DNA of 64,000 bases from Bacteroidota bacterium (GCA_021777835.1 JAJYDC010000006.1:90163-154162), one strand, 5' to 3'. Shown: positions 48,362 to 59,581, counted from the stretch's first letter. Notes: a model not told the origin generated them from the sequence alone. Translations and numbers: made by a program.

Positions 48362-49726
48362 TTGGACTGGAAAAAACTTTTATCAAGCACTAGACTAGGC
48401 GAAAACAAAAGTGCTTTACAAAACTATTCTGATGGAAGAAGCGAATTCCAAAGAGATTTTGACAGGGTGGTTTTTTCATCGGCATTTAGACGACTACAGG
48501 ACAAAACTCAAGTATTCCCTTTGCCAGAAAGTGATTTTGTACATAACAGATTAACTCACAGTCTTGAGGTTTCATGCGTGGGCCATTCTCTTGGAAATTT
48601 GGTAGGGGAAAAGGTATTATCACGAAATAGAAAACTTCAAACCAAAATAACAAAATTTCATTTCGGAGAAATTGTTGCTGCGGCCTGCCTTGCACATGAT
48701 ATAGGTAATCCTCCCTTCGGACATTCCGGCGAAAGCGCAATATCTGAATATTTTAGAAACGGGAACGGCAAAGCTTTTGAAGGCGATTTATCCATAAAAC
48801 AATGGAATGATTTAACAAATTTTGAGGGTAATGCACAAGGATTTAGAATCTTAACTCGTCTACAAAATCCAAATATAAAAGGGGGGTTACATCTAACATC
48901 GGCTATGCTTGCTGCATTTACAAAGTATCCAAGAGAGTCCATTTCAGCAAACGACGATATACCAGGAAGGGCTAAAATCTATAAAAAGTTTGGATTCTTT
49001 CAATCCGAAAAAGATATTTTTATTGAGATTTCGGAAGGTGTCGGCTTAAAAAAATATTCTTTAGATAGCAACATACTCTGGTATACTAGGCATCCTCTTG
49101 CTTTTCTAGTGGAAGCAGCAGACGATGTCTGCTATAGGATTATGGATCTTGAAGACGGCTTCAGACTAGGATTACTTTCATTTAGCGATACCGAAAATCT
49201 ACTAATTCCGTTAATTCAAAAGAAAGATTTAAGCAATTATAATTTGCGCGACGAAAATGATAAGATAGGCTATTTGCGAGCTAAGGTGATTAGTAGCCTT
49301 GTTAACCAGCTATCTGAAATATTTTTAGATGAAGAGCATAATATATTGAGTGGAAAATTCTTAACAGACTTGATTTCACATTTGCCCACAACAAAATATC
49401 TTAAAATAATTGAAGAAATATCGATAACAAGAATTTATTCCTACGAAAGTGTTGTTGAAAGAGAAGCTGCAGGTTATGAAGTGCTCGGTGGTTTGCTTGA
49501 TGCATTTATTAATTCTGTAAACGAATCAGCCCAAAACAAGATTTCACCTAAAAGCGCAACATTGCTCAAGTTGTTACCCGATCAATTTGGAGGAAGAGAA
49601 GGAAGACCGGCGTTAGATCTTTATTCAAGATTGCTGAGTGTGATTGATTTTGTGTCGGGCATGACAGATTCATTTGCGGTATCTTTGTTTAGAAAAATAA
49701 AGGGTATTTCTTTACCCGGAAAATAA
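48362..49726 (+). CDS. dgt: Deoxyguanosinetriphosphate triphosphohydrolase-like protein
   Basis: FRRLQDKTQVFPLPESDFVHNRLTHSLEVS; AAACLAHDIGNPPFGHSGE; FEGNAQGFRILTRLQ; TTG start. Confidence 0.94.
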   Translation: MDWKKLLSSTRLGENKSALQNYSDGRSEFQRDFDRVVFSSAFRRLQDKTQVFPLPESDFVHNRLTHSLEVSCVGHSLGNLVGEKVLSRNRKLQTKITKFHFGEIVAAACLAHDIGNPPFGHSGESAISEYFRNGNGKAFEGDLSIKQWNDLTNFEGNAQGFRILTRLQNPNIKGGLHLTSAMLAAFTKYPRESISANDDIPGRAKIYKKFGFFQSEKDIFIEISEGVGLKKYSLDSNILWYTRHPLAFLVEAADDVCYRIMDLEDGFRLGLLSFSDTENLLIPLIQKKDLSNYNLRDENDKIGYLRAKVISSLVNQLSEIFLDEEHNILSGKFLTDLISHLPTTKYLKIIEEISITRIYSYESVVEREAAGYEVLGGLLDAFINSVNESAQNKISPKSATLLKLLPDQFGGREGRPALDLYSRLLSVIDFVSGMTDSFAVSLFRKIKGISLPGK

Positions 49727-49812
49727 TTTTGAATACTCAAGACAAGTTTGCTATTTTTCGCTTGTTTCAATTTAAGAACATGAAAACATCTTTAAATAAA
49801 TAAAAAGGCAGT

Positions 49813-50673
49813 ATGAAAGGAATAATTTTAGCAGGAGGCTCTGGATCACGACTATATCCAATTACAAAAATTTATAGTAAGCAGCTAACAGTTATTTATG
49901 ATAAACCACTGATTTATTATCCTTTATCAATTTTAATGTTGGGCGGAATTAGAGAAATACTAATTATTTCTAATTCAGAAACCATCCCATTTTACCAGCA
50001 ACTCTTTGGAAGTGGATCTCAACTTGGTTTGGAAATTGAATATGCTGTACAACAAGCACCAAACGGGATTGCTGAAGCATTTATAATTGGCGAAAAGTTT
50101 ATTAATGGCGAAAGTGTTGTACTAATACTGGGTGACAATATCTTTTATGGATCATTAGAATTTTTCTATAGAGGAATAAGGAATAATGTGGGTGCAACAA
50201 TATTCGGATATAAAGTAAACGATCCCGAGAGATATGGAATTGTTGAATTTGATAAGGAAGGTAAGGCAATTTCTATTGAAGAAAAACCAAAGAAGCCAAA
50301 ATCTAATTATGCAGTTCCGGGAATTTACATTTATAACAATGAAATAATTGAAATTTCAAAGAACTTAAAGCCTTCAGCACGCGGGGAGCTTGAAATTACA
50401 GATGTAAACAAAGAATACCTAATAAAAGGAAAACTGAAGGTTGAAAAAATTGGTCGCGGTATAGCGTGGCTTGACACAGGAACTCCGGAGGCACTGCTTC
50501 AAGCGTCTAATTTCTTTGGTGTTATTGAAGAGCGCCAAGGATTAAAAGTAGCATGTATTGAAGAAATAGCATATTATATGAACTATATTAGCAAAAACGA
50601 ATTTGAAATATTGATTTCTTCTATTCCCAGATCATTATACAAAGATTATCTTGAAAAATTATTGAGAGAATAA
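49813..50673 (+). CDS. rfbA: Glucose-1-phosphate thymidylyltransferase
   Basis: MKGIILAGGSGSRLYPITKIYSKQLTVIYDKPLIYYPLSILMLGGIREILII; LGDNIFYG; AWLDTGTPEALLQASNF. Confidence 0.96.
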   Translation: MKGIILAGGSGSRLYPITKIYSKQLTVIYDKPLIYYPLSILMLGGIREILIISNSETIPFYQQLFGSGSQLGLEIEYAVQQAPNGIAEAFIIGEKFINGESVVLILGDNIFYGSLEFFYRGIRNNVGATIFGYKVNDPERYGIVEFDKEGKAISIEEKPKKPKSNYAVPGIYIYNNEIIEISKNLKPSARGELEITDVNKEYLIKGKLKVEKIGRGIAWLDTGTPEALLQASNFFGVIEERQGLKVACIEEIAYYMNYISKNEFEILISSIPRSLYKDYLEKLLRE

Positions 50674-50706
50674 TAGTCTAAACTTTTTATATAGCATATT
50701 TAATTT

Positions 50707-51261
50707 ATGAGAATTGTTAAATCAAATATAACTGGACCGATGGTTATTGAGCCGGATATTTTTCCGGATGGACGCGGATATTTTTTTGAATCTTTTAGTC
50801 TCTATAAATATAATGAAAATGGATTGGCTTATAATTTTGTTCAAGACAATATTTCAAAGTCAAAAAAAGGAACTGTCCGGGGGCTTCATTACCAAATTGG
50901 GAATAGTGCACAAGGAAAGCTGTGCCAAGTAATCTTTGGTAATGTCTTAGATGTCGCAGTAGACATTAGATTTAATTCTCCGACATTTGGAAAATATTTT
51001 TCTGTTGAATTATCAGAAGCAAACCACAAACAATTATGGATCCCTCCGGGATTTGCTCACGGATTTTCAGTTTTATCAAGCGAAGCAATATTTCATTACA
51101 AATGCACAACATACTATAGTAAAGCTGACGAAAGGTCAATTCGTTATAACGATCCTCTCTTAAGCATTGATTGGCAAATCGAAAATCCTATCGTATCTGA
51201 AAAGGATTTATCAGCAAAATTATTGAAGGATATTGATGAAGACTTTATTTTCCCATCTTAA
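50707..51261 (+). CDS. rfbC: dTDP-4-dehydrorhamnose 3,5-epimerase
   Basis: DGRGYFFESF; FVQDNISKSKKGTVRGLHYQ; LWIPPGFAHGFSVLS. Confidence 0.95.
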   Translation: MRIVKSNITGPMVIEPDIFPDGRGYFFESFSLYKYNENGLAYNFVQDNISKSKKGTVRGLHYQIGNSAQGKLCQVIFGNVLDVAVDIRFNSPTFGKYFSVELSEANHKQLWIPPGFAHGFSVLSSEAIFHYKCTTYYSKADERSIRYNDPLLSIDWQIENPIVSEKDLSAKLLKDIDEDFIFPS

Positions 51262-51336
51262 TAAATGCTAACAAATCGCTTTTTTTCCATTACTTCTAAT
51301 TCTTTATTAAATTTGTGTTAAAAATATGGAGTATTT

Positions 51337-52509
51337 ATGCGAGTTCCTTTATTAGATCTAAAACCGCAGTACCTATCCTTAAAAAATGAATTAGATGAAG
51401 CTATAATCAAGGTTGCAGAATCTCAATACTTTATTCTTGGTCCCGAAGTTGATTCAATGGAAAAAGTATTCTGTGAATATTTAAACTGTAAACATGCTCT
51501 TGGTGTTTCATCCGGTACTGATGCTTTGCTTATAGCATTAATGGCTATAGGTATTAAGCCTGGTGATGAAGTAATTGTTCCGACATTTTCTTTTTTTGCT
51601 ACGGCAGGTGTTGTTTCGAGGTTAAATGCAACCCCAGTTTTTGTTGATATCAACCCTGTTACATTTAATATAGATCCCAAAGAATTTGAAAAAAATATTA
51701 CAGCAAAAACAAAAGCTGTTATACCGGTTCATCTTTATGGACAAAGTTGTGAGATGGATGAAATAATTAAAATTGCAAAAGAGAACGGACTAAAAGTAAT
51801 TGAAGATGGTGCACAAGCTATAGGCGTTCAATATAAAGACGGAAGACATGTAGGAACTATCGGCGACATTGGTTGTTTTTCATTTTTTCCTAGTAAAAAT
51901 TTAGGTGGATACGGCGATGGAGGATTGGTTATTTCAAATGATGACAAACTCGCCGAAAGGTTACGAATTTTACGTGTTCACGGTGGTGAATCTAAATATT
52001 ATCATAAAACAATAGGCGGAAATTTTAGGCTAGATGCAATTCAAGCTGCCGTCCTTAAAGTTAAACTTCCCTACCTTGATAACTGGTCAAAGCAACGAAG
52101 AGAAAATGCTGAAACCTACAATAAACTTTTCATGTCTTCAGGATTAGCAGAAGAGACGGGTAAAACTAATTTTGACAAAAGGAATTCAGTTCTTTTGCCT
52201 AAAGCAATTTACAAATCAAATGAAATAAAGAATTATCATATATACAATCAATATATTATTCGGGTTGAAAAACGTGATGAACTACGTCAATATTTAGCCA
52301 AGAATGAAATAAGTACAGAAATATATTATCCTGTTCCTTTTCATATGCAGGAATGCTTTGCAAATTTAGGATATAAGCGAGGCGATTTTCCACTGTCAGA
52401 AATGTCAGCAGAAACTTCAATTGCATTGCCAATTTATCCAGAACTTTCGAAAGAACAGATTGAATTTGTAGTAAGAACGATAAAGGATTTTATTCAAAAA
52501 CAATTTTAA
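51337..52509 (+). CDS. DegT/DnrJ/EryC1/StrS family PLP-dependent aminotransferase
   Basis: VPLLDLKPQYLSLKNELDEAI; GVSSGTDALLIALMA; VIEDGAQAIGVQYKDGRHVGTIGDIGCFSFFPSKNLGGYGDGG. Confidence 0.95.
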   Translation: MRVPLLDLKPQYLSLKNELDEAIIKVAESQYFILGPEVDSMEKVFCEYLNCKHALGVSSGTDALLIALMAIGIKPGDEVIVPTFSFFATAGVVSRLNATPVFVDINPVTFNIDPKEFEKNITAKTKAVIPVHLYGQSCEMDEIIKIAKENGLKVIEDGAQAIGVQYKDGRHVGTIGDIGCFSFFPSKNLGGYGDGGLVISNDDKLAERLRILRVHGGESKYYHKTIGGNFRLDAIQAAVLKVKLPYLDNWSKQRRENAETYNKLFMSSGLAEETGKTNFDKRNSVLLPKAIYKSNEIKNYHIYNQYIIRVEKRDELRQYLAKNEISTEIYYPVPFHMQECFANLGYKRGDFPLSEMSAETSIALPIYPELSKEQIEFVVRTIKDFIQKQF

Positions 52510-52553
52510 CATTATGTGGATATTTAGTGAAAGAATCAAAAAGCATTAGTCAT

Positions 52554-53501
52554 ATGAAGATTTTTCTTGCCGGCCATAAGGGAATGGTTGGTTCGGCAAT
52601 TAAACGAAATCTTGAGCAAAACGGTTATGGTCATTTAATTACTCGTTCTCATACAGAGTTAAACTTAGTTAATCAAAATCAAGTCGAAACCTTTTTTACG
52701 GAAGAAAAGCCTGAGTGCGTTATTATTGCAGCCGCTAAAGTAGGCGGAATTTGGGCTAATAACATTTATCGTGCAGATTTTATTTACAACAATTTGATGA
52801 TCGAAGCCAACATTATAAATGCAGCCTACAAATACGGAACTGAGAAATTAATTTTTCTTGGAAGCTCGTGCATATATCCAAAACTCGCTCCACAGCCTTT
52901 GAAGGAAGAATATCTTTTATCCGATTATCTTGAATTTACTAACGAACCTTATGCAATCGCAAAAATTGCAGGCATTAAGTTGTGCGAAAGTTTTTATCGA
53001 CAATACGGCGTAAATTTTTATTCAGCTATGCCGACAAACCTTTTTGGACCATATGATAATTTTGACCTTGAGACTTCTCATGTACTTCCCGCACTGATAA
53101 GAAAATTTCACGTTGCAAAGAATCATAAAGAAATAAATAATACGGTAACTCTTTGGGGAACTGGAAAACCCAAAAGAGAATTTCTTTATGTTGAAGACTT
53201 AGCGGAAGCAATCCGTTATCTTCTTGAAAATGTAGAAGCCAAAGATTTATATGAAAACGGAATTTCTCAAATAAATATTGGCACTGGCGAAGATTTGTCA
53301 ATAAATGAATTGGCTGGATTAATTTCCAATGTTATAGGTTTCAATGGAAATATTGAATATGATAATTCCAAGCCGGACGGCACTCCGCGTAAGTTGATGG
53401 ATGTTTCAAGAATTCACAAACTCGGTTGGAAGCATCGCACTTCGCTAAAAGAAGGAATTGAAAAAACTTACACTTGGTTTCTTAAAAACACCAAACTTTA
53501 G
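52554..53501 (+). CDS. fcl: GDP-L-fucose synthase
   Basis: MKIFLAGHKGMVGSAIKRNLEQNGY; AAAKVGGIWANNIYRADFIYNNLMIEANIINAAYKYG; FLGSSCIYPKLAPQP; start refined from 52527. Confidence 0.96.
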   Translation: MKIFLAGHKGMVGSAIKRNLEQNGYGHLITRSHTELNLVNQNQVETFFTEEKPECVIIAAAKVGGIWANNIYRADFIYNNLMIEANIINAAYKYGTEKLIFLGSSCIYPKLAPQPLKEEYLLSDYLEFTNEPYAIAKIAGIKLCESFYRQYGVNFYSAMPTNLFGPYDNFDLETSHVLPALIRKFHVAKNHKEINNTVTLWGTGKPKREFLYVEDLAEAIRYLLENVEAKDLYENGISQINIGTGEDLSINELAGLISNVIGFNGNIEYDNSKPDGTPRKLMDVSRIHKLGWKHRTSLKEGIEKTYTWFLKNTKL

Positions 53502-53531
53502 TTTATACGTTTTAAATTAAGAGGACATAAA

Positions 53532-54659
53532 TTGAAAAAAGCATTAATTACCGGTATCACAGGACAGGATGGAAGTTATTTAACAGAAATTCTTATAGAA
53601 AAAGGATATGAAGTTCATGGAATAATTAGGAGAAGCAGCTCATTTAACACGGGTAGACTTGAACATCTTTATGCTAATAAAGAAATCCTCAATAAGAAAA
53701 TGTTTCTCCATTATGGTGACTTGGTAGATACAAGCAATTTAAATAGGCTTCTTGAAAAAATTGAACCTGATGAAATTTATAATCTAGCAGCACAAAGTCA
53801 CGTTAAGGTTTCTTTTGAGGTACCTGACTATACCGGGCAAGTTGATGCTTTGGGGACGTTAAGGTTTTTAGATGCTATTAGAGAAGTCGGCTTAAAACAA
53901 GTGAAATTTTATCAAGCGTCTACCAGTGAACTTTTTGGTAAAGTCCAGGAAGTACCACAGTCGGAAACAACACCATTTTACCCTCGTTCGCCTTATGGTG
54001 TGGCAAAACTATATGGCTATTGGATTATAGTAAATTATCGCGAAGCATATAATATATTTGCCTGCAACGGTATCTTGTTTAACCATGAATCTCCTAGACG
54101 CGGGGAAACCTTTGTAACTAGAAAGATTACCCGAGCGGCTTCTAGAATTGTAGCCGGGCTTCAATCTGCAGTAGCACTTGGAAATATGGATGCAAAACGG
54201 GACTGGGGCTTTGCTCCAGAATATTGTGAAGGAATGTGGAAAATTCTTCAACAAGGCACTCCTGAAGACTTTGTTCTTGCCACAGGTGAAACCCACACAG
54301 TGCGTGAATTTACAGAGTTAACGTTTAAAGAAATTGGAATTGAGCTTGAATGGACTGGCAAAGAAGAGAAAGAAGTCGGCTTGATTAAAAGAATTGATAT
54401 TGAAAAAGCAAAAAATTTAATCGGTTATTCTGATACTTCGTCTAAATATAAATTTGATTTCAGTAATAAATTGAAACCGGGAAATACCGTCGTGGTTATT
54501 GACCCTAATTATTATCGGCCAACGGAGGTCGAATTACTCATTGGTAATCCAACGAAGGCAGAAAAAAATCTTGGATGGAAAGCTAAAACTAAGTTTAACG
54601 ACCTAGTAAATCTCATGATAAGATCAGACCTTGATAAGGTACTTCAAAGAGGTTTCTAA
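53532..54659 (+). CDS. gmd: GDP-mannose 4,6-dehydratase
   Basis: [65 protein letters not shown]. Confidence 0.97.
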   Translation: MKKALITGITGQDGSYLTEILIEKGYEVHGIIRRSSSFNTGRLEHLYANKEILNKKMFLHYGDLVDTSNLNRLLEKIEPDEIYNLAAQSHVKVSFEVPDYTGQVDALGTLRFLDAIREVGLKQVKFYQASTSELFGKVQEVPQSETTPFYPRSPYGVAKLYGYWIIVNYREAYNIFACNGILFNHESPRRGETFVTRKITRAASRIVAGLQSAVALGNMDAKRDWGFAPEYCEGMWKILQQGTPEDFVLATGETHTVREFTELTFKEIGIELEWTGKEEKEVGLIKRIDIEKAKNLIGYSDTSSKYKFDFSNKLKPGNTVVVIDPNYYRPTEVELLIGNPTKAEKNLGWKAKTKFNDLVNLMIRSDLDKVLQRGF

Positions 54660-54683
54660 AACACATTACTTAGATAAAAAAGT

Positions 54684-55556
54684 TTATTTTTTATTTACTA
54701 AAATTACTCCAGACGTAATTATTAGGCCGCTAAGAATTATCATAATAGTTATTGATTCACTTAAAATAATCCATGCGGAAAAAACGGTAACAAACGGCTC
54801 GAGATACAAAAAGGATCCCACTTTTGAAGCATCAAGCTCCTTTAATGATTTTGCCCACAATACATAAGCGATACCTGAGCAGAAAATTCCAAGGAATAAT
54901 ATAGAAGCCCACCCAATTAAAGATAGATGAATTACAGCGTTTATGGATTGACGAGTAACGGTAAATGGTGTAATTATTACTGCCATCAAAACGAATAAAA
55001 AAAGGATAGTCATCATTGGGGGATATTTTAAGCTAATCTTTTTATTAATCAAAGAATAAACACTCCAGGTAAATGCGCTCGCAAGCACCAATAAATCTCC
55101 TTTTTGTTCAATAAAACCAATATTCGAAATATTACTCCTGCTTACTAGAAGAATTAGGCCTGAAAATGCAATAATAATTCCTAAAATTTTGTTCCTGAAA
55201 AGTTTTTCCTTAAAAAATATCGCACTTAAAATTACCATAAATACGGGAGTTACCCCGACTATCCAGCCAGTATTTGCAGCAGTTGTGAATTTTAGACCTG
55301 TAACTTGAATCCAAAGATGAAAAACAGCAATTAAAGCAAGTACAAAAATTGCGCCGTGATTTTTTAAACTTATAGAAAAATCCCTTTTTGTATAAAATGC
55401 GAATACAACAAGCAAAATGATACCTAACAATAAACGAAGAAGAATTATTGTCTGAGGGTTTAACTCTCTCAATGCAATCTTAGTTGCTATAAATGAATTT
55501 CCCCAAAAGATAACTGCAAGTAGAGGTTCCCAAAATCGAAGAAGGCTTTTTTTCAT
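54684..55556 (-). CDS. EamA/DMT family transporter
   Basis: 10-TM pattern; EPLLAVIFWGNSFIATKIALRELNP; GSFLYLEPFVTVFSAWIILSE. Confidence 0.93.
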   Translation of the reverse strand: MKKSLLRFWEPLLAVIFWGNSFIATKIALRELNPQTIILLRLLLGIILLVVFAFYTKRDFSISLKNHGAIFVLALIAVFHLWIQVTGLKFTTAANTGWIVGVTPVFMVILSAIFFKEKLFRNKILGIIIAFSGLILLVSRSNISNIGFIEQKGDLLVLASAFTWSVYSLINKKISLKYPPMMTILFLFVLMAVIITPFTVTRQSINAVIHLSLIGWASILFLGIFCSGIAYVLWAKSLKELDASKVGSFLYLEPFVTVFSAWIILSESITIMIILSGLIITSGVILVNKK

Positions 55557-55574
55557 ATATTTATCCGCTTGAAG

Positions 55575-56072
55575 TCACTTAGATTTTTCCGTTTTTTTTG
55601 CAGATGAATATTTTTCTATTTCGTAGTGGATTATTCTTTCGGGCATTTCAGATTTAATTATCTCAACACTCGACGATGAATAAAATTGCGTTGCAAGAGT
55701 ATCGTGAAAATCCGAAAAGACTACTACACGAACTATGCCTGAAGCTATCAAGGCTTTTGCACAAGTTGTGCATGACATGTTTGTAATATATGCTGTGGCT
55801 CCCTTTAATGTTACTCCATGAATTGCAGCTTGAGTAAGTGCATTCATTTCCGCGTGATTTGTTCTTACGCAGTGGTTATCAACTACTAGGCAGCCTATCT
55901 CCTCACAATGAGGATGCCCTGGTAAAGAGCCATTGTATCCTGTAGCTAATACAAATTTGTCTCTTACAAATACGCATCCACAATGCATCCGTGGACATGT
56001 TGATCTTTCCGAAGCTAGCATTGCTAGCTTTAAAAAATATTCATCCCACGATGGTCGTTTATTTTTTCTCAT
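55575..56072 (-). CDS. dCMP/cytidine deaminase family protein
   Basis: NHAEMNALTQAA (HAE) and MSCTTCAKALIASGI (PCxxC-like) zinc motifs. Confidence 0.92.
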   Translation of the reverse strand: MRKNKRPSWDEYFLKLAMLASERSTCPRMHCGCVFVRDKFVLATGYNGSLPGHPHCEEIGCLVVDNHCVRTNHAEMNALTQAAIHGVTLKGATAYITNMSCTTCAKALIASGIVRVVVFSDFHDTLATQFYSSSSVEIIKSEMPERIIHYEIEKYSSAKKTEKSK

Positions 56073-56077
56073 AAATT

Positions 56078-56614
56078 TTATTTACTCCAGTTTTTCTTTA
56101 GCATTGAAAAAACAAATAGATCTACATACTTGTTGTATAAATACTGCCCCTCCTTTTCAATTCCTTCAAAATTAAAACTTAATCTTTTAGGAATAGCCTG
56201 ACTTTTCTTATTTCCTTCAGCACATTTAATAGTTATTCTATTTAACCCCGCATCTTTAAACGCATAACCTATTATTGCGCTACAGGCTCTGGTCATAACT
56301 CCTTTGCCCTGAAACTTTTCACCAAGCCAATAACCAATCTCTGCTTTCTTATTAAGTCGATCTCCGTTATGAACATCTATCAAACCCGAAAGCAAATTAT
56401 TGTACCATATTTCCATAACATATCTACTGGAATACATGTCATGCTCTGACATTGCAAAAATATAGTTTATGGTATCCATGACGCTCCTAGTTTCTGCAAC
56501 CCAGCTTAACCACTCGCTTAAGTAGCTGCGGTTTGAATCTATCAATCGATATAATGCATCAGAACTTGACATTTCTAAATCCATTAATGTAATTTCAGAA
56601 TCTACTACAATCAT
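56078..56614 (-). CDS. GNAT N-acetyltransferase (RimJ/RimL type)
   Basis: RLIDSNRSYLSEWLSWV...KAEIGYWLGEKFQGKGVMTRACSAIIGYAF. Confidence 0.92.
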   Translation of the reverse strand: MIVVDSEITLMDLEMSSSDALYRLIDSNRSYLSEWLSWVAETRSVMDTINYIFAMSEHDMYSSRYVMEIWYNNLLSGLIDVHNGDRLNKKAEIGYWLGEKFQGKGVMTRACSAIIGYAFKDAGLNRITIKCAEGNKKSQAIPKRLSFNFEGIEKEGQYLYNKYVDLFVFSMLKKNWSK

Positions 56615-56779
56615 AAATTACCTCTGGTGATTGATTTATTGGAAATTAAAACTTCACACAAAATATAATTGTTTTCATTTAAACTTTATTGATTTCCATT
56701 GAATTTTGATAAATCTAATATGATATTTTCAATGTCAAATTCTTCAAGATAAATGTCATATTTATTAGGAGGACTAAAA

Positions 56780-57235
56780 ATGAACGATTATTTTTCAAAA
56801 TTGTTTAAATACAATGATTGGGCAAATAAAACTGTCGTTAAATTCCTACAATCACATAATATAAATAATCAAGATATATTAAGTCTTTTATCTCATATTG
56901 TTCTGGCTGAGCAAATCTGGATGGTCAGAATGCAGAAAGGGAACTATGAAAAGCTTGATTTTTGGAAACAGTTAAGTTTAGAAGAATGTGAAAAACTAAT
57001 CGAGGAAAATTTTTCAATATACTTTTCATTTATTGGGAAATTGAATGAAAAGGATTTTAAAAGAATCGTCCATTACAAGAACAGCAAAGGAATTGATTTT
57101 TCAAATACTATCGAAGACATATTAACACATCTTTCTCACCATTCTTCATACCATAGAGCACAAATTGCAAGAGACCTAAGAAAACTTGGATATCAACCGG
57201 CTATAACCGATTACATTGCTTTCATTAGAGGGTAG
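56780..57235 (+). CDS. DinB family protein
   Basis: MNDYFSKLFKYNDWANKTVVKFL...LSHIVLAEQIWMVRM...HLSHHSSYHRAQIARDLRKLGYQP; start refined from 56753. Confidence 0.92.
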   Translation: MNDYFSKLFKYNDWANKTVVKFLQSHNINNQDILSLLSHIVLAEQIWMVRMQKGNYEKLDFWKQLSLEECEKLIEENFSIYFSFIGKLNEKDFKRIVHYKNSKGIDFSNTIEDILTHLSHHSSYHRAQIARDLRKLGYQPAITDYIAFIRG

Positions 57236-57403
57236 TGAAATTCATCTCTTTTTAGCAAGGGTTTGTGATTCAGCTGTTATGTTCAATAGATGCATGAAAC
57301 TTTCATTGTAAGAATGCTAATATCATCAGAAACAAAAAATATTTCCGCTTAAGGACGCATTTGAATAAAATAATTTTAGTATAGAATAAGTAAAATGTTG
57401 CTG

Positions 57404-57424
57404 ATAACTATCTCTTATAGTTAT
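57404..57424. repeat. Inverted repeat upstream of S9 peptidase
   Basis: ATAACTAT ctctt ATAGTTAT. Confidence 0.4.
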
Positions 57425-57463
57425 TATTATATATTAAAATTTTAAATTCATTATGGGTTGATT

Positions 57464-59581
57464 ATGAAAACAAATATAATGGCTATTATTATGCTATCAT
57501 TTTTTATATCTTCTGTTCTTGTCCCCCAAACAAAATTAAAATATCCACTCACCCAAAAGGACGATATTAAAGATAATTACTTTGGTACTATTGTTCCCGA
57601 TCCATATCGCTGGCTTGAAAATGACACTGCTTCAGCTGTTAAACAATGGGTAAAGGAAGAAAACAAAGTCACTTTCAACTATCTTGATAAGATTCCTTAT
57701 AGGGAGAAAATTAAGGCTAGACTTGAAAAACTATGGAACTATCCAAAATATTCTGCACCGTTCAAGGCTGGTAAGAATTATTTCTTTTTTAAGAATGACG
57801 GACTTCAAAATCAAGCAGTGCTTTATGTCCAAGACGGACTTAATGCGAAACCAGAAGTTTTCTTAGACCCAAATAATCTTTCAAAGGATGGAACCGTTTC
57901 ACTTTCTTCATATGCTCCTTCAAAAGACGGAAAATATTTTGCTTATGGTACCGCTTCCGGCGGCTCAGACTGGAATGAATTTCACGTTATGGATGTTGCG
58001 ACAAAAAAAGTCTTACGTGATAGGCTTAAATGGATAAAGTTTTCTGGTATTGCCTGGTTTAAGGACGGTTTCTTTTATAGCCGTTATCCTACTCCGGCAA
58101 AGGGAGAAGAATTAACATCTAAAAATGAATTTCATAAAGTATATTATCATAAACTTGGGACAGAACAATCGAGCGACAGTCTGATATATGAGAATTTGTC
58201 CCAGCCTAAGTTAACGATAGGAGCTCAGACGACTGAGGACGAGAGACTCTTAATCCTTTATCTTTCGACAGGAACAAGCAATAATGCACTTTATGTACAA
58301 AACCTAGAGAAGCCTGGTTCACCGGTGTTAAAAGTTATTGATAATTATGATCATAATTACAGTGTTGTTGATAATATTGGAGATAAGCTTTTAGTTCTAA
58401 CCGATAAAAATGCTCCTAAGTACCAGTTAGTCCTTATTGATCCTGAAAATCCAGGTGAAACAAACTGGCAGACAATCATTCCCGAAAAGAATGATGTCCT
58501 TCAGTCTGTTTCCGTTATCGGCGGAAAGTTAGTTGCAATCTATATGAAGGATGCAAGCAATAGGATGTTTATGTATAACCTTTCAGGCAATAATGAAGAA
58601 GAAATAAAATTACCTGTGCTTGGGACAATTGAAAGTTTAAGTGGAAAGAGAAACAATAATATTGCTTTTTATGATTTCACATCGTTCACATTTCCCCCGA
58701 CAATTTATGAGCTAAATGTAAAAGATAACTCTTCTACCATTTTCCGTAAACCAGAAATCAATTTTAACTTTGATAATTATATAACTAAGCAAGTGTTTTA
58801 CAATAGCAAAGACGGAACCAAGGTTCCGATGTTTATTGTTTATAAAAAAGGGCTGAAGAGAAACGGAAACAACCCTGCTTTTCTTTATGCATACGGCGGT
58901 TTTGATATCAGCATAAATCCGGCATTCAGTATTACACGATTAATTTTTCTTGAGAATGGCGGTGTGCTTGCTATACCTAATATTCGCGGAGGAGGCGAAT
59001 ATGGAGAAGCTTGGCACACAGCAGGTATGCTTGGCAAAAAGCAAAATGTGTTTGATGATTTTATTGCTGCAGCAGAATACTTAATTAAAGAAAAATATAC
59101 TTCTTCCCAAAAACTTGCTATAAATGGCGCTTCAAATGGTGGAATGCTAATCGGTGCTGTTACAAATCAAAGACCTGATTTATTTAGGATTGCAATACCT
59201 CAAGTAGGCGTACAGGATATGCTTCGGTTCCAGAAATTTACTATTGGTTGGGCATGGGTAAATGAATATGGTTCAAGTGATGATTCGGCTCAGTTTCAAT
59301 ATTTATATAAATACTCACCGCTTCAAAATATTAGGTCGGGTGTAAACTATCCTGCAATAATGGCAACTACGGCTGATCATGATGACCGAGTGGTCCCTGC
59401 ACATTCTTTTAAGTATATAGCAACACTTCAGGATAAGTATAAAGGAAATAATCCGATCTTAATTAGGATTGAGACTCGTGCGGGACACGGCGCAGGGAAG
59501 CCTACTTCAAAAATTATTGATGAATGGACTGATATTTGGTCGTTCATATTTTATAATTTGGGGGTGAAGACAATCTACTAA
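57464..59581 (+). CDS. Prolyl oligopeptidase (S9 family), secreted
   Basis: DPYRWLENDTASAVKQWVKEEN; NIRGGGEYGEAWHTAGML; AINGASNGGMLIGAVTNQRPDLF; TADHDDRVVPAHSFK; ETRAGHGAGKP. Confidence 0.96.
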   Translation: MKTNIMAIIMLSFFISSVLVPQTKLKYPLTQKDDIKDNYFGTIVPDPYRWLENDTASAVKQWVKEENKVTFNYLDKIPYREKIKARLEKLWNYPKYSAPFKAGKNYFFFKNDGLQNQAVLYVQDGLNAKPEVFLDPNNLSKDGTVSLSSYAPSKDGKYFAYGTASGGSDWNEFHVMDVATKKVLRDRLKWIKFSGIAWFKDGFFYSRYPTPAKGEELTSKNEFHKVYYHKLGTEQSSDSLIYENLSQPKLTIGAQTTEDERLLILYLSTGTSNNALYVQNLEKPGSPVLKVIDNYDHNYSVVDNIGDKLLVLTDKNAPKYQLVLIDPENPGETNWQTIIPEKNDVLQSVSVIGGKLVAIYMKDASNRMFMYNLSGNNEEEIKLPVLGTIESLSGKRNNNIAFYDFTSFTFPPTIYELNVKDNSSTIFRKPEINFNFDNYITKQVFYNSKDGTKVPMFIVYKKGLKRNGNNPAFLYAYGGFDISINPAFSITRLIFLENGGVLAIPNIRGGGEYGEAWHTAGMLGKKQNVFDDFIAAAEYLIKEKYTSSQKLAINGASNGGMLIGAVTNQRPDLFRIAIPQVGVQDMLRFQKFTIGWAWVNEYGSSDDSAQFQYLYKYSPLQNIRSGVNYPAIMATTADHDDRVVPAHSFKYIATLQDKYKGNNPILIRIETRAGHGAGKPTSKIIDEWTDIWSFIFYNLGVKTIY

